The position numbers were made by a program, and so were the translations under genes. Shown here piece after piece: positions 1 to 10,032 of a stretch of DNA of 64,000 nucleotides. Source of the DNA: Amphirosellinia nigrospora. Lineage: Eukaryota > Ascomycota > Sordariomycetes > Xylariales > Xylariaceae. The notes beneath the pieces are model-generated. The model had not been told where the DNA came from. It saw nothing but the letters and a program-made list of their open reading frames with translations, and did no database searches. Within the stretch, counting starts at the first letter, position 1; each line of letters opens with the position of its first letter. The DNA lies in the NCBI GenBank assembly GCA_004123355.1, contig SCHM01000003.1:5971058-6035057 (forward strand), written 5' to 3'.

Positions 1-1315
1 GGGGCTCCCCAACGGGGAACAATTCGTCAACAAGTTCCTTCCGTCAGGATCGACCGAGGGCCATCAGCCCTGTCCAGACTCATCAGCAGCCTAATTCTAA
101 TATTAGAGAGCAGCCTGGGGCTAGTCAGCCTACAGAACAACAGCCTCTAACTCATCTCCAATATTTGGAGATGCAACTCAGAGCACAATATCAACGGGTT
201 CTCGACATTGTGCGGCAATGGATTTATGCTCCGCAAGCGCCCAACGCCCCTCTAAATATGAACCTCGAGAGCATCGACTGGAACAATCATCAAATTGTGC
301 CCAGGGACTTCGTGGAACAAGCTCGTCAGAATGAAGCGAAGCTTCGCGACCTTAGAGAGGCCTTAAATGAGAAGATGGAAGAATGTGACAAGATCAGAGA
401 GCACTGGCAAGCCGCAATCGGAGAATTGAGTGATCTCAAGTCATCGAAGCAGATATTCATGGTTGATGATACCCGAGATGGTATCAAAATGGACTCAACT
501 CCAATACATTGTCAAGAATCTCGCTAGGACGTATTTGCATAACTACATCTCCCGAAGCAACTGACTCTGGAGCAAGGCGAGTTGCTTAAATTAACCAATC
601 CATTGTACCAAGAATTTCTCAACTCCAAAGGTCAATTTCATCTGCTTTTTCAGTCCCTGGTGTGGCAGTGTATTGCAGCTTGGATTCTTCTGAGCCCAAG
701 CATCGTATGGGGGAAGAACTTTCGGCGGCTTTGACACAGTAATTCAAGCTGGCAAAAGTAAGTCCCGCATCCTAACTATGTTTGTACCTTTCTGATTAAA
801 CATCATCACAGAGTCTGAGGAATACCATAGCTGGCGCGCACAGACCGGAGAAGTTATACAGGGTGCAAGAGGCGTAGATAAAACCAAATGTCAGCTCCAG
901 AACGACATCTACTCGATCATCGTGCAATTCATCCCGAAGACGACATTGTCCAACAAGAAACAAGTGGAACATATTCAGCGCTCCGTTGAACGAATCGTCG
1001 ACAGAGCTATCGAAATTGCCGTGATCTTCAACCAATCACGATGTTTACCGCCTCAGACTGGTAAAACATGGAGAGCGCTTCAGTCCTAGAACTATGGAGT
1101 ATGACGAAGAAGAGTGCGATGAGCGTCACGTCGACTTGATGATATCTCCTGGACTTCGCAAATATGAAACTCAAAGGCGAAAATATGACCAACGTCTTGT
1201 TCTCGTCAAGAGCCATGTTTGCACCTTGAAGAAGGACATTAGAGAGGAACAGGGCAGCATGGTCCAAGGAGATGGCAATAGCAACAAGGAAATCGAGAGC
1301 CTTATTGAGCTCTAG
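1..1315 (+). CDS. uncharacterised fungal coiled-coil protein, 5' end outside the window, frame broken
   Basis: The frame is open from the first bases of the window (Ser/Gln-rich stretch), so the true start lies upstream. A first part up to 527 contains a charged heptad-like segment (around EAKLRDLREALNEKMEE) that should form a coiled coil. Coding sense continues in other frames at about 545-757 (..FGGFDTVIQAGK), then a likely intron at 758-811 (GTAAGT...CACAG), then 812-1086 (..SEEYHSWRAQTGEV.., VEHIQRSVERIVDRAIEIA), and finally 1100-1315, ending at TAG. The parts read as one protein with several frame changes, one of them at the GGGGG run near 711. I recognise no domain and no function. It may be a decayed accessory gene or a real gene with sequencing indels. 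Confidence 0.5.
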
Positions 1316-1824
1316 GATGTTGGTGCACGACGGTTGCGACTGACTATTGAGGAACGTTGTGCGAAGACGGAATAAAAAAATGGAAGAGGAGTATCTCAAT
1401 TTGTGGATTGAGGTATTGTCGCTGTCTGAGGAGAGGCTTTCTCCTAGGCTTTTCGATTTTCTGCATTGCGTTCTATTGCGATAAAATGCTGGTCTAGGTA
1501 TCTGATGCGACGGATTCAACATCCTAGAAAAGTACAATTGATTTCACGGACTTCTTATGTATTGTCATTAATTCCTATCGTACCCTGCCATCAACAGTAC
1601 TTTTCGTATGACGTGGTAGGCTCCAGAATTGAGTGGCAAAATGCGAGATTTGCAAGGCCCTCACGGGCAAGATGTGGGATCGCTACAAGGGGTCATTCAT
1701 GAATCACCGAGCAGTGGTTTACTGGGATATACTTCATCAAAATGTATTATCCTTGCTGAATCATTTCTGAATCATTAAATTATCATTTAACATTATACAT
1801 CGTTCTTCAACATTCTCTTTTCAT
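1316..1824. other. intergenic, nothing recognised
   Basis: About 500 bases between two convergent genes. I see no convincing coding sequence, RNA gene or repeat. The open frames here lie antisense to the preceding gene or are short and low in coding character. Confidence 0.6.
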
Positions 1825-3060
1825 TTACGAACCGCCAGCAGGTCCACCAACCCAGCTAGGGTTGAGTCGAAGAACCACCTCGCGCTCCTTGTAGAGACCA
1901 TCGACGAGTTTATTAAACCAAGTAGCCATGCGCAAAGCAGCCTTGGCAACCTGGAGTTCGACAATGGGGTAAGCGCCTTCAGCGTAACCGCTCGTGGCCA
2001 CATCCGTGTTGTTGAAGATCTGGGAGTACACGTAGTCGCAGGTCCACTCGTTGGTATCACGAGCCCAGATCAAGGCGCATCCGGTGGGTCTGCCGGGGTC
2101 GCTGCAGGACACCCAGTCGGCGGTCGGGACGAAGAAGTTGTCTTGCTTGATGCGCGACACGATATTCTTGAAGAAAGGCTGTAGTGTGTCGTTCTTAAAT
2201 GAGGTGACGCCTGCGAGCTGGTAGATTATTGCGCCGTCCCAGATCTAATAAGTCAAATGGTGTCAGCTTCGCGACTCTGCACAAGGCAGCGGGGGGTAAA
2301 TGGAATGGGAGAAGACCAACCGAGTGCAAATTCGTGGTAACACCAGCAAAGGTGACGGGGAAGAAGTTTCCGCCAGCCGCGATGCCGCTAACATGCAACG
2401 GTTGGGCCACGTCGCCGTGGAAGTGTGCGACGAACTTGACGGCGTTGGCACAGGTTGCGTTCTCGCCGTGACTGATCTTGCCTGCCTTGGCATCATGGAT
2501 ACAACCCTTTAGGATTTGGGTCTGGTTGGTAAGAGCACTGACGATACTGCCCGTCAAAGTGGTATCCCGGTTAGGGTACACTTAACAGATTGTCAGCCAT
2601 TTTCAATGCTGAGAAGATTCGAACCAAAGCGCCAAGGGGTTACGCGGGAGCTCCATCGAAGAATAGTGTCTCCGCTCCCTAACTTCGCTCAACTCACCAT
2701 TGCAATAGGCTGGCGGGTTATCGGCCGAGTCAATGTAATGCCAAGTATCGGTATATTTGCCCTCGGGGTCTTGCGGTAACCATCGGCCCAAGCTCCAATA
2801 CGACCGAGGCTGCCCTGGTATTCGGGCTCCAGCAGCTGCTTGATGACGATGCGCGCGAGGGGTGTCAGAAATTCTTCAGCGGCGTACGCAATTTGCTGGT
2901 GAACTATTTTGGCAATCCGATGTCAGTAAAGAACGAACTGCAGCGTCATCGAGCCTCAGAGGACTAGATCGGTCGGTATGCATCCCTTACCATCGGTGTT
3001 CCACGCAAGAGCCGGTGCGGCGAAGATGCCAGCAACGGCAGCGATCTGAGAGGCGCGCAT
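1825..3060 (-). CDS. secreted S1/P1-type zinc nuclease
   Basis: Single-strand-specific nuclease (S1/P1 family) that cleaves RNA and ssDNA outside the cell using three zinc ions. Exons read 3060-2991, 2903-2698, 2580-2321 and 2244-1825, with GT-AG introns of 87, 117 and 76 bases, giving about 318 residues. The ATG at 3060 starts a signal peptide ending ..APALA, so the mature protein begins with Trp, as in P1, where Trp1 is a zinc ligand. The other ligands are visible: His in VHQQIAYA, Asp in GAWADGY, His in TWHYID, His/Asp/His in AHFHGDVAQPLH, and His/Asp in NLHSIWD. The short disulfide loop present in S1 (C..C after the DNPP motif) is shortened and lacks its Cys pair. One base is missing in the C run at about 2764-2767, between GYRKTP and EGKYTD. 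Adding it makes the exon total divisible by three, so I suspect a sequencing error. Confidence 0.87.
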
Positions 3061-3818
3061 TGCGAATTCAATTATATTCGCTTGTGCCGTAGTGACTTAG
3101 ACTAGCAGACACCAGAGCCAGACCTCACGACAGACGACAAGGAGGCAAGAGGAGCAAGGACACGCGCCGGGGAATAACAGTCGACAACGGCAGACGGCAT
3201 CGTGTTATATGGGCTTGGGGTTCACGGTGGCCCACCAACAACGAGTCTTATCGTGGTACGAGATCCGAAAATCTCTATCTAGAATGTCTTGGCAAGGGCG
3301 AGGAATCGCATTGGCAGGCATCTTATCGAATAGAGCGGTGGCGAGGCTGGGGAATCGAGAGCGAGCGTTGTCCTGAAAAAGAAGTTCAGCGTGAGATCTG
3401 TGATGGGTTGTGAGATTAGTTGGCTATTGACCTGACTATTCTGGTTAGGCTGTTGGTGGGGGAACCCACAGCAGCTGAATGTCCCGGCTGCAACCCTGCC
3501 TGCAGCGCTCCGTGCAGGTCCCAAAACTTCGGGTCAGAATTCGGGTCGCGGTACACCGAGAAACACCAGCAGCAGGATTTGACTCTGATAATACATATGT
3601 ATACCACATCTTTGAGAGGATATAGAATCTACCCGATTACTCGCCCACCGGAAGCGAATGCTTTGCTAATAACAACAGGGCAAGGTCCATCATCATTGCA
3701 AAATTACAACAGTAATCGCTTTTCTCCAAATGTCCTTTGTTCCCATCACCCATCAAAATCGCGGCTAGATGACCCAGGTTTTGAAAACATAGACGAAGGC
3801 ACTCCAAACTCACAAGTC
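3061..3818. other. nuclease promoter region and spacer
   Basis: Contains the 5' flank of the nuclease gene (first ~200 bases) and then sequence with no recognisable gene. No clear TATA element or repeat was seen. Confidence 0.5.
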
Positions 3819-4112
3819 TTATCCGAGATAAAGGCACCAGTAACACGCCCAGCCCAGCAGTAGTAATCGGCACTTGGTCAGGCCCGTTATCCTGGTCTTG
3901 CTGGACAATAAATTGGGGATAGACACGCTCAAGATCAAGGGAGTCAGAAAATATTGCATCCCGGCCTTGACAGTATAAGTCAACGTTGTCCCAATTGGAT
4001 CGGGAGCTGGAGGCATGCGTAAACATACATTCCGTGCCCACGTCTTATTACTCTTCACAACATACGAGACGACTGTTCGGGCTCGGTCTGCACTTGTGGC
4101 ACCAGTGGCCAA
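3819..4112 (-). CDS. possible small uncharacterised gene fragment
   Basis: The minus strand reads about 97 codons in one frame. A second frame over 3880-3990 reads as a more protein-like continuation (AIFSDSLDLERVYPQF) if a single base is missing in the GGG run near 3960. The joined sequence has Thr-rich and acidic stretches. The segment TLTYTVKAG looks like the first strand of a LysM repeat, but the remainder does not follow the LysM pattern, so I do not assign that domain. No start context or introns could be fixed. It may be a decayed gene or chance. Confidence 0.2.
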   Translation of the reverse strand: MATGATSADRARTVVSYVVKSNKTWARNVCLRMPPAPDPIGTTLTYTVKAGMQYFLTPLILSVSIPNLLSSKTRITGLTKCRLLLLGWACYWCLYLG

Positions 4113-4499
4113 TGTAGATACTGATTAGCAAGCTTTATTCTCTACAGAGGACGAAATATCTGATTAACTCTTGAGGTCGAACTTAATGTATTTATGATTA
4201 AGAGCCTTAAGATTATATACCTCATCATCGTATCATGTAATAGTAGGCGTTAGCTAAAGGTTATGTGTACTCGATTTCCAAGACCATATCAATTGGAAGA
4301 AGTATATTGGCTACGTTGAAGGCGTACAAGGCTAGAGGCATCCCCACCCCTTATTTCCAAGCCCAGATGAAAAGGCAGCCCCTGATTGAGTAATTGTTAC
4401 CTGCATCCTTATACTTTCAATATTTAGATTGAATCGTATTATCTCTATCACGCTCCATAATTTGCACATACTATACGCACATAATAATAAGCTATCATA
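4113..4499. other. AT-leaning spacer
   Basis: About 390 bases rich in A and T with short palindromic tracts. No gene, RNA or repeat recognised. Confidence 0.5.
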
Positions 4500-5440
4500 T
4501 TGGCTCCAGCCTGGCTCATCAACGGCGCTTCCAACGGGCTTGGCCTCGTCTTGACCTTCCATGTCCTTCGCGCTGGGCATCGTGTTATCGCCTCGGTGCG
4601 CAACAAGGCTAATTCCGCTACTGTCAAGCAAATCGAGGAGGCCGGCGGCTCTTTGATTGAAATGGACATGACCGAGTCTCAGGGAGTATTGCGAAGGCGA
4701 AGGCCACCAACCGCATTGACTATTTCATCAACAACGCCAGTTACTCCATTCTAGCCGGTTATGAGGTGATTTCGTACGCAAACGAGCCAGCTGAGGCATA
4801 GCTCACTCAATATCCGAACGATACAGGGCACTGGCTGACAAGTGAGATAGTGAGAAGGAAGTAACCCTTTAACTAAACACAAACTTCTTCGGCCCCTTTT
4901 ACACGTTACAGGCTGTCCTCCCGGTTGCCCGGGCTCAGGGGTCGGGTACGGTCGTTAATGTCAGCAGTGTGGCGGCACAAGACCCCTGCCAGTATGCTCT
5001 TTATATAACCTCTATAAGGCCGCCCTCGAGGCCACACCTGAATTCCTCGTGCTAGAAGTAGCACCTGATAGGATTAAGGTGCTGATTAATTTCCGTGCCA
5101 ACTTTGTTAGCGTTATGAGTTTTCTTGAATATATGAACCGTAGACGTAAACAAACCCTGTTTGCGGGCTCGTAGAGATGATTCCTCCTGAGAACATAAGC
5201 GTTCCAAACGCCGTTTCGCCTATGATAGATCCGCTAACCACCCACGCGATAGTTATCCGAGGCCAGTACGAACCCTGAGAATATCCCGGAACATTACGAC
5301 AATCCGGTTGGACAAGTAGTCTGTAAGTTCCTTACTGTTCACTGACACAAATCAGCAACCCTGAGACAGATGTCTCGCGCATCTTCGAGGCAGGTATTGG
5401 TGAAGGGGCCATCCAACGGGTAAGGTCAGCAGGCTAGTTC
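4500..5440 (+). pseudogene. decayed short-chain dehydrogenase/reductase
   Basis: An NAD(P)-dependent short-chain dehydrogenase (SDR) remnant. Visible parts in order: the Rossmann start WLINGASNGLGLVL with a Gly-rich turn, the RNKAN cofactor region, then in another frame IDYFINNASYSILAGYE (NNA motif), then 4900-4990 with NFFGPFYTLQAVLP and VVNVSSVAAQDP (catalytic-Ser strand), then KAALEAT and EFLVLEVAPDRIKVLIN (helix after the YxxxK lysine), and a C-terminal piece near 5356-5420 (NPETDVSRIFEAGIGEGAIQ). The codon at the expected start is TTG, not ATG. Stops and unmatched sequence lie between the parts (about 4770-4875 and 5090-5350), and the Tyr of YxxxK is not in a clean frame. Unlike most genes here, one or two bases would not restore it, so I call it a real pseudogene. 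Confidence 0.7.
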
Positions 5441-6632
5441 TAGAGTGACGCGTAGCGGAAGGGCGAGAAGCATATCAACGAGCTAAATATATAGGAAGAA
5501 ACTGCAGAGAACACGGATTCCAATGAATAAAAAACAATGAGGAGTGAGGAACTCATGAAGATTGGAGGACGATCCAAATATCTTAACGCGGAAAGATAGG
5601 AGTAATGTCGCGCGCATTCAGCAGTCCCCCTTTTAGTTAGCCCCTCCTACCCCGCTAAGAGAGGATGTGGTAAGTACTTACTCAGCTCTTGAGAGCCCAC
5701 TAAGGTACCCCTCACGCGAAACTCGCCATAGTACTTCTTAGCGCTGTATATTCATTGATACTAAAGTGACTAGATACAATCTTTAGCATAAAATGAAGCT
5801 ATGCCATGGTACGTATATTATAACCGCAAGTATCTTAATTTAGTCGGATTCCCATCATGTTGAGATCGTTTGAGGTTGCTTAGAGCCCGCCGACCCCGCA
5901 CGGGACGGCGCATGGCACCCCACACAACGTCGCACTACCCCACGTGAACGTACCTCATCGTGATGCTTCGTTGATCAGCATTTGGAGTAATACAGGGTAC
6001 CTATGCAATTGCACTTAGCTCGTAAATGAAGTAGTACAATAGATGAAGTTAACAGGAATTTGCCTTCATACCTACTATGTATGGTAGCTTGGTTGTCTTG
6101 AACCCTTTCTTCAAGGGGTGGGAGTACAAGTGGGCGTGCGAGACCCAACTAGGATTACACGACCCAGAAACAAAGACATTGATTAAGCTGCATGATGTTT
6201 TTCAAGTTAGCTATTAGGAATTGATCAACAATACTCAGTTGGGGTTGCCAGGCTGGGGTTAAGAAATGCATCACCAACATACGCAAACTTCTCCGCACAA
6301 AGCCAGTTTATCTAACACGTGCCTCAACCCATGTCAACGGAGCAACCTTTTGCCCGAAGCTTCATACAGCTAACAATTGTCTAAAAACTGAGTTTCGGCG
6401 CCCTGTTAGATCGTCAGCACCTTACGAGAAGACAAGACTTGCTTTGTGTTGGTACTAACGCGTCAGAACTCGGACATCACCTCCTACCTACTTCTACTCA
6501 GTTTCCATAGTTTCCGCGTTCTTCAATATCTACTCTATCCGAGCTCCAAGTAGCTAACGTGTCTATCTAGAAGAACCGGTGAGTAGCGAGTGCGATAAGT
6601 AATCCGGAGCTCTAGCTTGTCATCGCCTCAAC
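5441..6632. other. intergenic 1.2 kb, nothing recognised
   Basis: No open frame of note on either strand and no recognisable RNA gene or repeat. The last few hundred bases are the 5' flank of the monooxygenase gene and contain CT-rich stretches around 6480-6540. Confidence 0.55.
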
Positions 6633-8479
6633 ATGGAACTCGACACCGAGATCATCATCATTGGGGCCGGAATGTCCGGCCTAGGTTTAGCCGTTCAATT
6701 GGTGCGGAAGTTCGGACACCGGAGCTTTGAACTGATTGAAAAGACCAACCATATCGGTGGCACGTGGTGGACGAATTCGTATCCAGGATGCGGTGTAGAT
6801 GTATAGTGCTTCTTCCAAAAAAATGCCGAAGCATTGGAGACCCCGTCCTAACTGATTTCAAGGTGGCTGCGCACTATTACTCTTATTCGTTTTGCATGAA
6901 CCCGAGTTGGTCTCGCATGTTTCCGCTGCAGCCTGAGCTTCTCGAGTATTATCAACATGTTGCGGACAAATACGACATCGAGAAGCACACGAGATTCCAA
7001 TCTATTGTGACGTCCGCCTACTGGGACGAGTCTACTGGGACGTGGCTTGTCTCCGTCAAGAACTTGAAGACCACGGAGACTTATGAGCGCCGGTGCAAGA
7101 TCCTCATCTCTGCTGTCGGTCTTCTCTCACAGCCCAATGAATGCGACATTCCCGGAAAGTCATCCTTTCAAGGCCGGATTTTCCACACGGCGGAATGGGA
7201 TCACAGGTTCAATTGGAAGGACAAGGATATGGTGGTAATCGGTTCGTGATCACAACTAGAATCTCATATACGGCGAGCTAACGCTAGCAAAAGGTAACGG
7301 ATGCAGCGCGACCCAGGTCGTCCCGGTTGTAAGCCAAGGAGACGGGGCCGTAAAGAAAGTCACCCAGTTCGCTCGCCAAGCGCAATGGGTGCTCGAGCGT
7401 CCAAATCCCGAGTACTCGAGCCTCTTCAAGTGGACCATGAAATGGGTCCCGTTGGCCATGCGTAGTTACCGCCTTCTAATAAACTATTACTCGGAGAAGG
7501 ACTTCAGAAGCTTTCCAATAGAGAGTGGCGCACCTATTCGGAAGATGTACACAAACAACATAGGGGCCTATATCAAGAGAACGTCCCCTGCCAAGTACCG
7601 CGATTTCCTTGTCCCCAAGATAGAAATCGGCTGTAAACGTCGCGTTATGGACACCGACTACCTAGAGTGTCTGCACCGTGACAATGTTGATCTGGTGTAC
7701 GAGGACCCTATTGATGAAATCGTTGAAGACGGAGTCCGTACGAAGTCTGGCAGATTGGTGAAAGCAGATGCGATTGTCCTCGCGAATGGATTTCAGGTTC
7801 AAAAGCCCTTGCTGACCCTCAACTTACGTGGAGAAAATGGTGCCACCGTCGCAGAACACGTAAGCAAGACCCTCGCAATCAGACATGAATATTGCTCACA
7901 AGATCGGCCCCATCAGTGGGACAAATTTAGTGGAGGAACAGCCTCAGCGTACTTCGGCACCTGTCTTTCTGGGTTCCCAATTTCTTCATAATAATGGGAC
8001 CGAACACCGCCAGCGGCCACGCTTCCGTGGCCTATATCAGCGAGTGTCAGATCAACTTTACCCTCCGTGTCATCAAGCCCATATTGAATGCGCTCAAGGC
8101 CCAGAGGTCAGTCTTACCAGTTATCGGAAAGAAAGCCGACATAGTAAAGGTGAAGCCCGACGCTGAGCAAGCCGATATCGACACAGTTCAGGACAGACTG
8201 AAGAATCTGGTGTGGTCGTCCGGATGTGTCAATTGGGCCATCGATCCCCAGACCGGTCGAAACACGACAATGTACCCTGACTTCCAGTATAAATACTGGC
8301 TCAGAAGCTTATTTGTTTCCTGGCGAGACTTCGACTTTTCAACATCGAAACCGACTGCCACTGCTTTGGCAATGAAGTCACCTGGAGTTGGGACTTGGCT
8401 AACTGTCTCGACAGGTGTTGCTGTTGCGGCATACTTTATGCACCAGACATTCCCCTTAAATCGGTTACGTTTAGGCTGA
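6633..8479 (+). CDS. FAD/NADPH monooxygenase of the FMO/Baeyer-Villiger type
   Basis: Flavin-containing monooxygenase that would insert one oxygen atom into an organic substrate using FAD and NADPH; the substrate is unknown. Exons 6633-6800, 6863-7241, 7294-7859 and 7917-8479 are separated by introns of 62, 52 and 57 bases, giving about 558 residues. Motifs: N-terminal FAD site IIIIGAGMSGLGLAV, GGTWWTNSYPGCGVD, the NADPH site VVIGNGCSATQVV, and the late segment ADAIVLANGFQVQKP. The last 40 residues include a hydrophobic stretch (TGVAVAAYFMHQTF) that may anchor it to a membrane. One base is missing in the CCC run near 7977-7979, between SGFP and NFFIIMGPNTASGH. With it the exon total is a multiple of three. 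It lies alone, with no biosynthetic cluster visible. Confidence 0.85.
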
Positions 8480-9108
8480 GATGCAGGGATTTGAGAAGAT
8501 TGTCAGCGATCCTTAATGATTCGTGCCCATTCCTTATTGTTCAGTTTTACGCAGCGAATAATATGTATATTCACGATGATGAACATATCTTTCTTAGGCT
8601 GATGTTCCATTTCCTGTATCTTAGTATGTTAAGTCAGTTTGAGGTAATTTGTATAGGAGAATAAACAGTTCTTGCTGAGATGTGAAGGGAGACGAAACTA
8701 TGGCATTTCGTTTCGTGTTCTGTTAGCCCCCTAAATCAATTGTGATATAGATGACGAAGTTTAATCCTTACGTAGATTAGCAATTGCGCAGGGCCGTTTG
8801 CATAGCCAACTCATGTGATATGATTGAGTTCTCGGAGCTTCTAGTTGGCAGCATAAAGCTTTTTATTCACACATTCTAGACCCTCCTGCGCATATCGCAA
8901 TTATCAACTAGGCTAATAGTAATGAGCGTAAAATCCACCACAGTCATCCCATCGTTAAAATATACACTTTAAATTCCCTGCCTTACTTCCGAATGTAAAT
9001 ACCCATGTTTAAATAAGTACGAAGAATTGAATAAGCAATTTCCCTCAGATCCCTCGGGGTTGCATAGTTTCGCCCTGGTTAACGGAGTAACCATTGGTAT
9101 ATGCATAC
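8480..9108. other. intergenic, 3' flanks of two convergent genes
   Basis: About 630 bases between the ends of the monooxygenase and the HsbA-like gene. No further gene or repeat recognised. Confidence 0.6.
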
Positions 9109-9871
9109 TTAGACATTAATGGAGTCGTACTTCTGGATAGCAAGGTCGAGGGTGTTGCCAAGATTGTTGGCGTCAGAAGTGACATCGTTCGCGTGGGCCT
9201 GAAGAAGGTTGATGAGAGTGATAGCAATGGTCTAGAATTCATGTCAGTTCACCCCCTCACAGCTTCAATGTTTGACTGCTACTCACGTCAACAACACCTT
9301 CAACACCACGAAGAGCGGTAGCGACGGGCTCTCCGATAACCGGGACCGAAGTGAGGATACCAGCTTTGCCAATGAGGATGTTAAGGAGGGCTTGGTGGAC
9401 TCGGACGAACTAGTGAAGCAATCACCATGTTAGCAGAGCAGGAAAAATATGCGCAGGCATTTGAAGATTAGACGGTACAGAGGGAAATATGAGGGAGCGA
9501 GAAGCTAAACTATAAGACTTACTTCACGGAAAGCACCGAAGACCAAATCCGGCATCTGGGCCTCGGGCGCTGAGGTCCCTGGCGTGTTCCTTCTCGCCGC
9601 GTTTCGCGATCGGGGCAGTTCCAGGAAGCTCGTTGATCAAGGCGTTGGCGGTGCTCACGATATCGGCGAACCCGGCGATGATCTGAGGGAACGGGCCTTG
9701 ACCGATGACAATTCCGCCGGCGTTTAGGAGTGTGATGCTTTGAGCGGGTGCCTGAAGCGCCTGGGACTTCTGGGTGATGCTCGTGATGCCATCAGCGATC
9801 TGCTGAGGAGTGGCAGCGCCCATGGCCGTGGAGGCCAGGGCGATTCCGGCAAAGATCTTAGAGAAGAGCAT
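9109..9871 (-). CDS. secreted HsbA-like (hydrophobic surface binding protein A) cell-surface protein
   Basis: Small secreted protein of the HsbA/cell-wall galactomannoprotein family, known to bind hydrophobic surfaces and wall polymers. The ATG at 9871 opens a signal peptide (MLFSKIFAGIALASTAMGAA). The following ~170 residues are helical and Ala/Ile/Leu-rich, with the family's repeated helices (TPQQIADGITSITQKSQALQ, FVRVHQALLNILIGKAG, TIAITLINLLQAHANDV). Exons read 9871-9523, 9409-9287 and 9231-9109, with introns of 113 and 55 bases. A frame change occurs near 9565-9590, between the KRGEKEHAR region and QMPDLVFGAFRE; it needs one base removed or two added. It is alone, with a TATA-type promoter upstream. 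Confidence 0.75.
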
Positions 9872-10024
9872 CTTGATACTTGGGTAGTGAATGGTATGAC
9901 TGAGTTGTCAAGAATGAGTGAAGATGTAGAATAGGTGGAAGATGTTGTAGTATCCTGTAGATGCTTGGGAGCTGTTGGTGATGATGAAGAGAGAGTTTGA
10001 CACTTAGGTCGGGCTTTCTCGAGG

Positions 10025-10032
10025 TTTATATA
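10025..10032 (-). promoter_or_regulatory. TATA box of the HsbA-like gene
   Basis: On the minus strand the sequence reads TATATAAA, about 155 bases upstream of the ATG at 9871. It is followed by a C/T-rich leader with several CATC/TTCATCATCACC blocks, the usual arrangement for highly expressed secreted fungal proteins. The role is inferred from position. Confidence 0.5.

Noticed and set aside
1028-1537. 169-codon minus-strand frame
   Set aside because: It is antisense to the coiled-coil gene and has no family resemblance.
3819-4112. LysM effector
   Set aside because: Only the first strand (TYTVKAG) resembles LysM. The following residues do not fit and no signal peptide could be placed.
6633-8479. 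secondary-metabolite gene cluster around the monooxygenase
   Set aside because: No polyketide synthase, peptide synthetase, terpene synthase or cluster regulator is visible nearby; the adjacent dehydrogenase is a decayed remnant.
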